From: Dryomyza anilis
Lineage: Eukaryota > Arthropoda > Insecta > Diptera > Dryomyzidae
Direction of reading: 5' to 3'
Length of the DNA stretch: 64,000 nt
Assembly (NCBI GenBank): GCA_951804985.1
Contig: OX638131.1
Coordinates: forward strand, 83,664,638-83,728,637
A program made the translations under genes and the position numbers. Below the pieces are notes generated by a model that ran no database searches, had not been told where the DNA came from, and was given only the letters and a program-made list of their open reading frames with translations. Position 1 is the stretch's first letter. Every line of letters begins with the position of its first letter. Of this stretch, positions 22,109 through 33,792 are shown piece after piece.

Positions 22109-23736
22109 AATAATAATGTTGATAGATGATGGCTGTTAGATGAATGATGAATGACTTAAATGAATGCATGACATCGTTAATGCTACATCATGCATGAATT
22201 GGAGGAAAATGTCGTCAATGCTTTGCAGGGCGAAAATGCTATCGGTCATCGATGTTCATGACCTGACATAGGGGAATCTTTGAGGAATCATTGGTGACAT
22301 TTCCTGCTGGGAAGAAACGTTTTATGAAGACAGAAACATAAAAGATACATTTTCAAAATAACAGGATACGCTGTTATTTCAAAAATACATTGTTTGCGAT
22401 ATTTTTGGAAATAATACTAAAAATGTTTATTAAGTTTTGCGGAATTTTAAAGTTAAATTTATGGCATATTTTAGAGCGATATAAAAACAAGTTTTAGGGA
22501 AATGTGAAAATTTAATACAAACATCGCCAATGTTTGTTTATGATCATACAAAAACTTAAAACAAAATCAGTAAAAAATCTCTGGAAATACATTCCAGAAA
22601 AATATTATTTCAAATATAGCATTTAATATAAATTCATACAATTATGAAGAACATAAAAGACCAATGAATAAACGTTAATTCAACAGGAAAAATGAATATA
22701 AATTAGATAACAAAGTGCTTGCATATCCTATGCATATCCATGTTTCAAAAACACATTTATTCCTCTGGAATCTAAGACCCAAAAGGAAGAAAAATCTGTA
22801 CTTTCATATATTGTTTTTCTTCCGACACATTGTACTACTCTACCCAGTACAAATATTTTTGTAGGCATCCCACAGGCAACCCACACATGTCCTTGTTGCT
22901 GAATGAATGAATGAATATCTGCAGACAATTGTCCTGTATACATTTACAAAGCGCATAGTTTTAATGCACTCAATGCACTACTACTGCGATAGAGAAGCGT
23001 CAGCCTAATTTAAATTCAAAGGACATGCAGCATGTGTTTTGGTCTCTGCGGCAGTGTCCTTTTGTAGGTACGCCCCTTGGTGTAGCTGTGTCTGTGTCTG
23101 TGTGTAGTTTTTGAGTTATTGTGTTTCAGGCGCCTGCAGCGGCAGCATGACGACCACAAAAGAATACAATAGAAATTACAAATAAATAAAAATTTCTTCT
23201 TATGTAGAGTAAAATAATACAAAAAAGTCAAGAAGAACAAAAAAAATAATGTGATAAAGCCACGTACAGAATCAGGGCAAATAATGTGAGGACATTGGTT
23301 TGGACAGTGCACTCGGAGAGATCATAAATTGTTTCAGATTGTTTTTTTTGTATTTTGGCTGACAATTTAATAAAATGCATTTAATTTGATATTTAAAATA
23401 TATAATTAAATATAACTTAATAACTAAAATATAAAATTTGTTGTCCTTTAAGAAAAAAATTTAAAGAAAAAATATTTATAAAGAATATAGATTTTCGAAA
23501 TGGCGTTGCAGAGTGTGCCCAAGCACTCTAAACTGTGTTGAAATTCCTTATTTTCAAAACTACAAAACAGATTTGCAAAATTTAATAAGTATTCTATATA
23601 GAATTCTTGAGAGAATTTATGTTTTAAAATTCGAGATTACATCTTTAATGGTAGTGGATATAAAAAATCAGTAAAGTTAAAGTTTTTTTCATGAGAAATC
23701 AAAAAAGTGGTGCGATTTTTAAATTTCTTTTGTTTA
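22109..23736. other. Unassigned spacer
   Basis: Mixed AT-rich and unique-looking sequence. Moderately complex patches lie at about 22110-22320 and 22720-23160 (a TGTGTCTGTGTCTGTGTG run near 23091, GGCGCCTGCAGCGGCAGCAT near 23130). Open frames on the minus strand (22728-22943, 23016-23312) have no recognisable domain. Confidence 0.4.
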
Positions 23737-24168
23737 TCCCTAGTAGAAATTTGCCCAATGCGCCATCGGGAAATGATCGGGTTTTCGTTGGGTAAGCCCT
23801 ATTAGAGAAAATATGATCATTGTCTTTGCATGCCCTTATCATGCTTACCATACCAGGGTTTACATTATCTAAATAGTCAATGGTCCCGATCATAGCTACA
23901 TTATTTGTTCCTCATAACAAAATTAGCATCAGACAATGATCAAGATTTAACCCTAGAAACCCTATTATGCTCGGGCTCTGACAAGGTAATTGTCGGGTAA
24001 ATAATAAAATGGGGAATTGCCCGATCAGTAAATAATCATGGCCAGAGTTTAGTACATGATCTGGACCCTGCGTTACAAGGACATTATGGGCCTCGTCATA
24101 TCTCGATCATCTCAAATAATGACATGATCACTTCATGACCATGGCCCTACCGAAATTTCTACTAGGGA
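23737..24168. mobile_element. TIR MITE (CCCTAGTAGAAATTT)
   Basis: Perfect 15-bp inverted ends, CCCTAGTAGAAATTT (23738-23752) and AAATTTCTACTAGGG (24153-24167), extend one base outward as T/A. The interior is about 400 bp with several ATGATC and CCCGATCA words and no coding sequence. Flanking duplications are not evident, so the superfamily is not assigned. Confidence 0.72.
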
Positions 24169-25579
24169 TCAAGTCCTTTCAAAAAAAAAAATATATATTT
24201 TTTGAAAATAATGCTATCCACACAAGTATTGCGCCGGGAGTAAAAATAAATTCTAAAAAAATTCAGAAGAAACGTAATTTGAAAAGTTATAGGCTAAACT
24301 GCAGTTCACCGTCCACCTCACCAAACCGAATACAAATTGTCTACGCCTATTTAAATGAAAAAAAATATATATATAAGTTCAATCAAATTTTGTCGTTTTC
24401 TTCCCTGGAACCAACCACAATTTAAAAACGGGGTTGTAAAAACTGGTATTTTAAGTGTATTTCGAAGATCAAAGGTCAAAAATGTTTAAAATAATTGCGT
24501 CCTTAAGCGAGATTGAGAACTTCATATACCACAAAAAATTCACCCCACCATAATCACCACCAACCCACCTTTCAACAACATTTTTAGAAAACCTAATTTT
24601 ATAAAAAGGGTATAACAAAAAAAATTAAAAAGTGACATTCCACGCACTTCTTCATGAATAGGTGGATGCATCCATATAAAAAATATGATCATCGGTATAC
24701 CCGTGACTTCAAAATAGTCCCCCAGTTCTATATAACACTAACCTATACTTGCGATCAGAAATGTGTTGTAAGGCGTCAGCCCACCATTCCGACCTATAAC
24801 ACTACACAACAGCCATTCTGCGCAGCATTCAAGACTATTTTTGTATTATGTAAACTGACTCCCTGATTCCGAAGATATGTTTTAAAAATATTTCTTTGGA
24901 CAGGTTTACAAAATATCGGTCAATAGTTTTTGAACAGAGCTCTAAAAAAGGGGGTACATATATCTATTAATATCTCACGTTCCAAACAACTCACATGAAC
25001 AATAGTTATATCAAATGAAAGGTATTTAAACATCGAATAAATATTTCTCACAACATTTTTAAATTCATTTACTAGTTTATGAGAACTCGATTGAAGAACT
25101 TGAAAAAGTATATTTTCCACAAAAATATTAATTAAAAAATTAATTTAAAAAATTGGAAAAAATCGAAAAGATAAGATGATACACAGTTTGTCAGATTTCA
25201 AGATTAGCGCACACTATTTCAAAGAAAATGAGCTATGAATGACAAAAATGTATGGGTAACATTTGCGGATAAAATATGTGAATTCATTATAGATGATAGC
25301 TAAATATAAAAAAGCATACAAAGAAAAAATAAAAATGAGCGCCAATTTTAGAGCACGTCTTTATAGATGATTTTTTGTAACTATTTTTAAATTTTATAAC
25401 TTTATCTTGAATACTTTATGAGATATGGGATCCTAAGAAGTAAACCCATATTTTGTGTGGAATGTAGTTGAGTGCGTTGAATAATTTGACTCATTTTCGA
25501 ACTTGAAATTACTTTTTTACTAAAATATATTTAAATTTAATTTAATCGCATTCGTAATAGTGTTTATCAAGTTATCCTA

Positions 25580-25920
25580 AAGTGTTTTTCAATAAGAGCG
25601 CTACATGAGTTTTTTTCAAGGGTTTTTCAACAGGGACGCTATGAAAGTAGAGCGACAGGGACAGCAAACGACGCCATATTTCTTGCCGCTCTTTTCACAT
25701 TTCTCTTTAGTAAGGTTTGCCATTTCATGATGGAAAGATATACGAGCCAACAACGAATAGAAATTATTAAAATTTACTACCGAAATTCGAATTCCTATAT
25801 CTTTCCATCATGAAATGGCAAACCTTATTGAAGAGAAATATCAAAAGAGCGGCAAGAAATATGGCGTCGTTTGCTGTCTCTGTCGCTCTACTTTTGTAGC
25901 GTCCCTGTTGAAAAAGCCTT
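25580..25920 (+). mobile_element. Hairpin MITE with transposase-start loop, copy 1
   Basis: The element is flanked by TA (25578-25579 and 25921-25922). Its arms of about 140 bp are near-perfect inverses: GTAGAGCGACAGGGACAGCA and TAAGGTTTGCCATTTCATGA are mirrored on the right. The TA duplication points to the Tc1/mariner superfamily. The left arm carries an extra copy of the terminal sequence (TTTTTCAATAAGAGCGCTAC, then GGGTTTTTCAACAGGGACGC). The loop holds codons described in the next entry. Confidence 0.9.
25727..25813 (+). pseudogene. 5-prime fragment of a DUF4817-like transposase ORF
   Basis: Two consecutive ATG codons open a 28-codon frame whose first part reads MMERYTSQQRIEIIKIYYRN. In pattern it matches the start of the DUF4817 helix-turn-helix domain common in insect transposon proteins (recalled family knowledge; no search was run). 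The start codons lie in the left arm, the recognisable peptide is in the loop, and the frame runs into the right arm and stops at TGA. The HTH is cut after its first helix, so the fragment should not be functional. Equivalent fragments occur at 32354 and 46163. Confidence 0.7.
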
Positions 25921-27130
25921 TATATAGGCGGACAGACAGACGGTCATGTCTAAATCGACTCGAAGAGTGATGCTGATCTAGAAAAATATATACTTTTTAT
26001 ACCAGTGGCGCCTTCTAAGATGCGCTAAAATATCCTCATATACATTGTATAACCTGTAACTCGTGGGTGTAGGGTATAAAAACAAAAAATGGGATTTTAT
26101 TTACTTTACACCCAATTCTAATGCTTTATATGAATTTTTTCTTACCTCAAAATGTATCCATAGATTTATTTTATTTTTACGTAATTTTCTTTAAAAAGGT
26201 TCAGGCTAATTTTGGAGTATCGCAGACTGTGAATCATATCTCTTTTTAGATTTTTCCCAATTTTTAAAGCATCTTCGATTTAAATTTTTGTCGAAAAGCA
26301 TTACAATTTCCCAGTTCTATCGAATGGTCTCAAACCAGTAAGCCAATTTCAAAATGTGATGAAAAATGTTTTTTGTATATTAAATTTTCTTTTATTTAGT
26401 ATTAAATTTGATCAATACCGTTATTTAAAACGCGAAATATTTGCAAATATGTGTGACCAGCTTTTTGAAAGTTCGGTTCAAAGTTACTGGCCGATTTCTC
26501 GTAAACCTATTTATAGATTTTTTTATTAATATATTCGAATTCTGCGGGTCAGTCCCAATAATACAAATACTGCAATTTTCTGCGCAAACTTTTTTTCTCA
26601 TTTTACTTATTATGAGTGTAATTAATTGATGTAACCCGGCAGTAACTCGGCACCCATCCCTACTTTAACTCAGAAGATGTTGCCAGACTTCAACCTGGAT
26701 TTTTGTTTGGTCATGGGAGTATTTTCTTTTGTACAACTGCATCCGCCTATTCATTTTCTGTATATATTGTATATTGGAAAATAGGGTTTTCTAAAAACAT
26801 TGTTTTTGGGTGATTTTTATGGTGGCATATGCAGCTCTTCTTCCTGCTTAATGTGGATTTTTTTTACTTTAAACCTTTGAAATACGCTTGAAAAGCAAGT
26901 TTTCGATTTTTGTTGGGTCCCAGGGGGAGAGCGATTGATTGAACATATATTTTTTTATTTGTTATTTAAAGGGGCGTACCATTTTTTTTTAATTTTTGCT
27001 AGATGACCGGTAAACTGCAGTTCTACCTAGACATATTCTAAAAAACTGCATTTTAAAGAACAATATAAAATTTTAAAACGTATTGGAGAAAGGTTTTTTT
27101 AAGACATATTTTTGAAAAAATATTTTCCTA

Positions 27131-28051
27131 ATTATCGAATTTTAAAGATAAAACGTCTTTTAAGTTGAATATATTATAAACATGAGAACTGCAGTAACAT
27201 TTTAGATACAACATTTTCTTTTCATTTATATTTTGAATAACCTTTTGATTTGCTAAAATACATCTACCAATTTTACAAAACTGAAAATACTAAAACAAAT
27301 TTTTTGTTTTGTTGTTGTTGCAAATACTTGCTTAGGCATATTCTAATATCAACAATATTGACTTGGAATATTTATTTGTCATTTATATAAAAACTACCCG
27401 AGCATGTGAAAACAAACCCACAGCAAATACTAATGAAAATTGTAACCGAATTGAGCAGCCCACCGAGGACCGAGTGACCAACGGTTGGATGGACCAACTG
27501 ACCGACCGACCGCATGCCATGCATGTTGCAAACGAAAATTTTCAATTTCCTGCCTGCCTGCCTCGCTGTCGACAATGGTTACCAACAGTAACAACAATTG
27601 ATTGAAAATAATAAAAAATAATAAAAAAAATATATAATAAACCTGCATAAACAGGAACAACTAAAAATCAACGAACGCAATATTTGCCAATGCTAACAGC
27701 TACAAATCCGCTATCAAAAAAATAAATAAACAATTTTTATTTATTTCAGATATATGTATATTATTTATTTTTTTTTGGTTTCGACCAACAAATCGTGGTT
27801 ATGGTGAGGTTGGTTGGTTGGTTGGACGGCGTTGGTGCCACGTATGGGTTTTATGCGCTACTTGACAAAGTTTGTAGAGCTTCACACGTTGTTAAAGTCA
27901 TTGTTGCTGATATTGTTGGTATTTGTTTTTTTTTTAGTTGTTTTTACAATAACGAAAAGGTTCACTGCATCTTTTTAGTGCTTTTGCGGAAATCTCATAA
28001 AAGTTATATGTAACAAAAAATAGTTAAAGTAAATGTACCAAATTTCGACAG
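27131..28051. other. Unassigned spacer
   Basis: AT-rich, with a more complex patch at 27390-27600 (CCGACCGACCG, CCTGCCTGCCTG) that is open on both strands but matches no protein I recognise. At 27800-27830 is a GGTTGGTTGGTTGG run. Confidence 0.4.
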
Positions 28052-28444
28052 CCTACACAGAAAAAATAATCGACGTAAATATAGCAACAGATATTAATTG
28101 CATTCATTAATCAATCCAGCTATGAAATTCACTAATTCAATGAAAATATTTGATATTCTTCGTAATATAGACAATTGTTTTTGATAATATGTATATTTTC
28201 TCGTCAATGCAGCAAAGAATTTAGTCGGCGCATTTTTAGCAAATATAATTGCTGAAACTGCGCCGATTAATTAATTTGCTGCATTGACGTACAACTAAAT
28301 ATTCATATTAGCAAAAAGAATTGCTGATTTAACAAAGAATAGCAAATGTTTTAAATAAATTAGTGAATTTCATTGCTGAATTGACTAATGAATGCAATTA
28401 ATATCGGTTGCTATATTTACGTCGATTATTTTTTTCTATGTAGG
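28052..28444. mobile_element. Palindromic MITE with nested inverted repeats
   Basis: The ends CCTACACAGAAAAAATAATC and the inverse GATTATTTTTTTCTATGTAGG continue as ~100-bp arms (GACGTAAATATAGCAAC, ATTAATTGCATTCATTA on both sides). An inner inverted pair, CGTCAATGCAGCAAA and TTTGCTGCATTGACG, with GTCGGCGCA/TGCGCCGA inside it, makes almost the whole 393 bp self-complementary. No coding sequence. The target duplication is not clear. Confidence 0.82.
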
Positions 28445-29270
28445 GCAAGTTCACCTTTGTACCAAAAAAAAAAAAAAAAATATTAAATCATTTGCAATTT
28501 TTAAAATTTAATTATATATTTTTTAAGTATTATATAAAAAATATATTGAAATCTAATTTCGAAACATATGTCGGACTGAATGCAAATACTTATGCATCTA
28601 TTTGCTGACACTTTTTGAAAAATAATAAGGATAATGTATGAAATTTTAATAAACAACATTTTATTGTGGATTTTTAGAAGTGGGCGTGGTATCAACAATA
28701 ATGATTAACATTATATATTGATTTTCGAGGCAACATTTTGCAAATTTTATTTTTATTGCAGTTTTGGAAACCTCTTTATGAGTAGCATGTCCCTCCAAAG
28801 TCATTTTTTGACATTTTTGGAAAATGTTCTTTACAATACAAATTTTAATTATTTTTAATTCAATTCTGTGCACAGTTATAAGTCTTAGCGAAGGTTTTTG
28901 AACTAAAAATTCAATATTTAAAACACATCTTAGGTTTGTAGATACATACGGACTATTTCATGTAAGAATGACCACATAATGGTAAAATTTCTTTTATTGT
29001 TTACTTCAAGTATTCTTGTCTTCTTTTGTGGTAATGGTAGAGAATTTAAAAATATCAGTATTTGTAGAGAATAAGTCCATCTTGTAAGCAAAAATATAAA
29101 ATCTTAATTTATTATGTACTTCCATTGCATTTTTTTCAGCAAACTAAAGTATTGATCATTGACTAGTCTCAATGTTCATTAAACATGTGCCAAAATATTT
29201 TTATGCGTGTTATTTACCAGTTGTAGTTTACTGAAAATCGATATACCACACCGTTTGTGTATAAAACCCT
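28445..29270. other. AT-rich unassigned DNA
   Basis: Nothing recognisable. Short A runs and open frames with no domain. Confidence 0.4.
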
Positions 29271-29399
29271 TTTACCTTAGCATCGTAAGTAGTATAATTG
29301 AAAAATTTTTCAAAATTAATTGGGATAGGCAAAACATCATTACTACAAAATGTATATTGTTCTTAAACGAAATGAAGCGTCTTTTTATGTATCTGTGCC

Positions 29400-29880
29400 G
29401 TGTTGTTTTTAATTTTTATATTGTTATTGTGCTTTTATTTTTATTTTTGTGTTTGATTTTGTGTTTTAAATATATTTTATATATTTCTTTTGTGATTATG
29501 TGATTTTGTTTTTGTTTTTGCTTTTGTTTTTTTCTTTTGTTTTGCATATTTGAGTTTCTGCTTTTATTTTTGCGTTTTTGGTTTTGTATTTTGCTTTTAT
29601 TTCTGTTTTTTTATTTTTTATTTATTTTGTTTTTTTTTGTTTTTGATTTTGCTTTTGTTTATGTTTTTGCTTATGTGATTTGCTTTTTTTTACTGTTGTT
29701 TTTAATTTTTCTTTTGTGGTTGGGCTTTTTTATTTCGATTTTACTTGTGTGGTTTTACCGTTGCTTTAGTTTATATGTTTGATTTGCTTTTGTTGTTGTT
29801 TTTTGGTTTTATTTTTGTTTTTTTGTTTGTGGTTTTGTTTCTGATTTTCTGTGTTTTCTGTTTTGTATTTTGTATTTTCT
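29400..29880. repeat. T/G-rich tract, shorter copy
   Basis: From about 29470 (TATATTTCTTTTGTGATTAT) the sequence is the same as 31285-32200 in order and wording (GCGTTTTTGGTTTTGTATTTTGC; TTCTGATTTTCTGTGTTTTC), but with an internal stretch missing. The block just upstream, GTTCTTAAACGAAATGAAG, resembles GTTCTTAATCGAAATGAAG upstream of the 1030-2165 tract. All three tracts therefore share a common unit. Confidence 0.75.
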
Positions 29881-29884
29881 GAAT

Positions 29885-30310
29885 GGTGTAGTGCACGCGC
29901 AAGCCAGTAACCGACTTCTGTTAGTTGCCATAGCCTCTTCTACACAATTCCTAGTCTCACCTTCGCGTTGGTGAACCCCGTTAACCCGAGCAACCAGCTG
30001 AAGATTGGGTTTCAACCCCGGTGGGAGGTCTGGTCGGGGACAAAGGAGACAGGGATATTGGCCCTCCAAAATGGGGGTTGTGCGTTGGGCTTGTGACCCG
30101 CCATATAAAAAAACTGATTTAACGAAAACAGAAAAAATGCCTCGTATATCGACCCGAAAACACGATGACAACCTACGCAAACTTATAAAGGACCATGATT
30201 TACGGATATGCACCTGGAATGTCCGTACCCTTTATAGGGAAGGACATCACCGCAATCCAGGAAATGTGATGGACAGGACAGGGCTGCTCTAAACTGGCAT
30301 CCGGAGACAT
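29885..30310 (+). pseudogene. RTE-type LINE fragment: start of an AP-endonuclease domain
   Basis: The frame beginning at 30005 includes LRICTWNVRTLYREG, the WNVRTL motif that opens the endonuclease/exonuclease/phosphatase domain of RTE-like non-LTR retrotransposons. The next expected block, DITAIQEM then WTGQGCSKLASGDI, is present at 30244-30306 in another frame and with a TGA in place of the residue before W. A deletion or frameshift and a stop therefore break the gene. The GC-rich lead (GGTTTCAACCCCGGTGGGAG) is plausible LINE 5-prime sequence. No reverse transcriptase follows. This is a dead scrap. Confidence 0.75.
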
Positions 30311-30319
30311 TGTGACACT

Positions 30320-31260
30320 GTGACAAGCTTGACTACCAAGGGTTGTTATAACGGGTCAGACACAAGGCTGGCACAATCGTCACTCACAGACTCCACACAG
30401 ACCTTGATATTCCCAGATTCCAAACAGGCTTTGTTAGTTTATGTTGGACACAAGCCTGGCACAATTTTCATTCTCGGACTCCACACAGACCTCGGTATAC
30501 CAATATTGACGCAAGGCTTACACAATATTGAGCCACATATGAAAATTGTCAAATTATCCAAACCGTCATATGCTGATGGAAATTCAAAATTCTGTCTCGA
30601 CAATTTTTCGTCCCATGCCTAATAATGCATGTGTACCGACTTTAACTTGAGTAAAATAAACTTTACTATGGTGACACTTTTGTGTTGGTAAAGAACACTT
30701 ATCTGATGAAAAAAAAATGTTTGTTGACGATTTTCTAAACGTCCATAAATATATTCTTTGAAGTTATCAATAAATCTGTAAATTAACATAAGTATTGGTT
30801 GTTAACCTCTTACATATTTATTTATCTACAGACTCAACTCTCAAGTGTAATGAAATGAATAATGAATGCAATGCCCATGACAAATTATGCCCAATAGTAG
30901 CATAATTTGTCGGCGTATTACAAGGATTGTCGCAAGTCTGGGGCATATGTCTTGTTTCAAGACTGAGGCAGAAGCCTGGGACACAAGCCTTGGTACAATC
31001 CTGAATTACACGCTTATAACATAGTTATCATTCCAAATTGGACACAGTCTTGGCACATTCCTAAAACACAATGTTGGCACAAGACTGAGAATTAATTCTG
31101 GCACAAAATTTGTCAACGAGCCTGGATACAAACCTGGGATACAGGCTTGTAACATAGTTATCATTCCAGTCTTGACACAGCCTTGGAACGAGCTTGGATA
31201 CCAGCGTTGGCACAGGCTTGAGTAGCATTGGTACAAGCCTGTGTCAGGCTTGTGCCGATC
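30320..31260 (+). repeat. 61-bp-repeat element, copy 1
   Basis: It has three blocks. About 30340-30560 holds a few 61-bp units (CACAAGCCTGGCACAATTTT, CTCCACACAGACCT). About 30600-30930 is a core with GGTGACACTTTTGTGTTG, ACTCAACTCTCAAGTGTAAT and GCCCATGACAAATTATGCCC. About 30930-31260 is dense in CAAGCCTGGGACACAAGCC-type words. The whole is repeated inversely at 49095-51270. Short frames over it are not supported as genes. Confidence 0.7.
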
Positions 31261-31284
31261 GGTAATTCCTACTTGGGATATTTT

Positions 31285-32204
31285 ATATATTTCTTTTGTG
31301 ATTATGTGATTTTGTTTTTGCTTTTGTTTTTTTCTTTTTCTTTTGTTTTACTGTTTTTGTTTTGTTTTGCATATATGAGTTTGTGCTTTTATTTTTGCGT
31401 TTTTGGTTTTGTATTTTGCTTTTATTTCTGTTTTTATTTTTTATTTATTTTTGCATTTGTTTCTGTTTTTGTATTTTTGCTTTTGTATTTTTTTTCTTTC
31501 AGTTCTTGTGTTTTTGCCTTGATTTCTGATTTTGTGTTTTTGCTTTTGTTTTTGATTTTGCTGTTGTTTCCGTTTTTTCTTATGTGATTTGTTTTTTTTT
31601 TTTTTGTTTCTACTGTTGTTTTTAATTTTTCTTTTGTGGTTCGGCTTTTTTATTTCGATTTTACTTTTGTGGTTTTAGCGTTGCTTTAGTTTATATTTTT
31701 GATTTAGGTTTAGTTTTTTTGATTTATGTTTTTTTTTTGTGATTTTGCTTTGTTTCTTCTTTGGTTTTAATGTTTCTGTTTTGTATTTTGCTTTTGTTTC
31801 TGATTTTGTGTTTCTTCTTTAGTATTTTTATTTTCTTTATGTATTGTGTTTTTGTTTTTATTTTCGCTCTTTCTTTTGTGTTTAATGTTTTTGTTGTTGT
31901 TTTTGACTTTTTTTATCTTTACTTTCGTGGTTTCGCCTTCTCTTTTATTTTTGCTTTGGATTTGCTACTGTTTTTGGTTTTGTTTTTACGATTTTTCTTT
32001 TCATTTTGGTTTGTGTTTTTATATGTTAACTTTTGTTTTTTCGTTTTTGCTTTTACTTTTGTTTTAGTGTTTTTGGTTTTGTTTGGTGTTTTTGCTTTTG
32101 TTGTTGTGTTTGGTTTCTATTTTTGTTTTTTGTGGTTGTGGTTTTGTTTGTGATTTTCTGTGTTTTCTGTTTTGTATTTTGTGTTTTCGCTCATGCTTTT
32201 GTTC
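31285..32204. repeat. T/G-rich tract, longer copy
   Basis: About 0.9 kb of TTTTGCTTTTG/TTTTTGTATTTTG sequence on the plus strand, with long artefactual Phe-rich frames. It ends where the hairpin MITE at 32207 inserts. It duplicates 29470-29880 with extra internal sequence. Confidence 0.8.
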
Positions 32205-32206
32205 TA

Positions 32207-32547
32207 AAGGATTTTTCAATAAGAGCGCTACAAAAGTTTTTTTCAAGGGTTTTTCAACAGGGACGCTACAAAAGTAGAGCGACAGGCACAGCAAACGATG
32301 CCATATTTCTTGCCGTTCTTTTGACATTTCTCTTCAGTAAGGTTTGCCATTTCATGGTGGAAAGATATACGAGCCAACAACGAGTCGAAATTATTAAAAT
32401 TTACTACCGAAATTCGAATTCGTATATCTTTCCATCGTGAAATGGCAAACCTTACTTAAGAGAAATGTCAAAAGAACGGCAAGAAATATGGCGTCGTTTG
32501 CTTTCCCTGTCGCTCTACTTTTGTAGCGTCCCTGTTGAAAAACCCTT
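32207..32547 (+). mobile_element. Hairpin MITE with transposase-start loop, copy 2
   Basis: Flanking TA at 32205-32206 and 32548-32549. Same length (341 bp), same arms and same loop orientation as the 25580 copy. The loop fragment reads MVERYTSQQRVEIIKIYYRN (32354-32440, 28 codons). It is inserted into T/G-rich DNA, so the target differs from copy 1. Confidence 0.9.
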
Positions 32548-32549
32548 TA

Positions 32550-33779
32550 TGATATAATTTTGTTAGTCGCAGCCTCTATATATTTGCAATATAATATATT
32601 AAAACGTTGAATGTGTATGGAGTGGCATTTACTAGTTGATTTTTATATATAATACTTTTAAAAATAAAAATATATTTATAATAAATGCAAACACTTAAAA
32701 TCTCGGAATAACAATCAGATTGAAGTTGGTACATTTACGTTATTTATGTACAAAAACTGAACTAGAACGCTACAATTTTACATAACATTAAAACGCAATA
32801 TCAACTATAAAATACAAATTCAACTAGATGTGTATAATTTATTTAGGTTCTAACAAATCATTTCTTTTATTTTATATATATATATATATATATATATTTT
32901 ATTTCATTTATTTCTTATTTTGTTTTTTTTTTTATTTTTTTATTTTATTTTATAACGAATTTGAATTTAATTGAATTAGAACATTGCAATAGTATTGACA
33001 TTTGGAACAACAACAATAATGCAAAATTTAGTATTTGTACTAAAGTAAATTCTATGTTATGCGCATAGATATTATTTGATTGCAAAATACCGATTTTATT
33101 CAGGTATACTATTTAGTGGTGCATAACTAAAAATTATTTGACTATTTTAAAATATTTATATATTTATTTAAAACAGTGAAATAGTAAGATTTAATGTATA
33201 CAATACAAGAAATACAGAAAAATATGTAGTTTACTGATGATTTATGTATAACACGTTCATAAAATATATTTTTTTCGTTTTTTTTATTTATGAATAATAT
33301 TCATGAATTATGTATAATACAAAAAAATGCGCAATTCTTAAATAAAAAATCCTAAATCACTATGTATTTATTATAAATAGGATTCGTAATATTTACATAT
33401 TTTATTATTAATTATAAAAATCGAAATTATGAATAATTATTCATAACTTATGTTACTTTTTGCATATTAATTTTCTGAATGTCAATTGAAAACCATTTAT
33501 GTGAATGAATAGAGTAAAAAATATGTCATTCAAAAATAAATGAGATATTTGACAGATATATAAGTTGAAGTGAAGCATTTTTTTTACTTTTGCATGCTCG
33601 ATCCTTTGTCTACTTACTTACTTATAATATTTTCTAATGTGACATTTTTTTACTCTGTTCTGCAATTTTTGGATTTGTTTTTCCGTCTGGAGGTCACGGT
33701 TATTTGACGCAATGTATTAAGTTTTAATCATGAGTAATGAATAATAAATCATAAGATGTATTCCAGAATTTATTTACAG
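32550..33779. other. Very AT-rich unassigned DNA
   Basis: It contains a (TA)n run at 32873-32897 and a T-rich stretch to 32950. Otherwise there is nothing to annotate. Confidence 0.45.
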
Positions 33780-33792
33780 TAATCATGACTTA

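Larger units (their letters stand above)
25300..26083 (+). mobile_element. GGGTATA-family dispersed repeat, copy 4 (type A), interrupted
   Basis: It matches copy 1 from GAGCGCCAATTTTAGAGCAC-like sequence through GACTCATTTTCGAACTTG and CATTCGTAATAGTGTTTATC. The 25580-25920 hairpin MITE splits it. It then resumes with GGCGGACAGACAGACGG and ends GGGTGTAGGGTATAAAAAC. Its 5-prime end is missing. It lies between the arms of the 24.2-27.1 kb foldback. Confidence 0.7.
24180..27130. mobile_element. Diverged long foldback element
   Basis: Left-arm landmarks read inversely on the right: AACTGCAGTTCACCGTCCA (24297-) against AACTGCAGTTTACCGGTCA (complement near 27018); CCCTGGAACCAACCA against CCCTGGGACCCAACA; CATTTTTAGAAAACCTAATT against TGTTTTTAGAAAACCCTATT; GAATAGGTGGATGCA against GAATAGGCGGATGCA. 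The arms are at least 430 bp and considerably diverged. A GGGTATA copy (25300-26083) lies between them. The outer limits are estimated, and no transposase is recognised in either arm. Confidence 0.6.

Noticed and set aside
27363..27605. Overlapping frames on both strands in a GC-richer patch
   Set aside because: Open on both strands because of low stop density in CCGACC repeats. No protein family recognised.
30320..30622. 100-codon frame after the LINE scrap
   Set aside because: It overlaps the 61-bp-repeat element. No endonuclease or reverse transcriptase motif.
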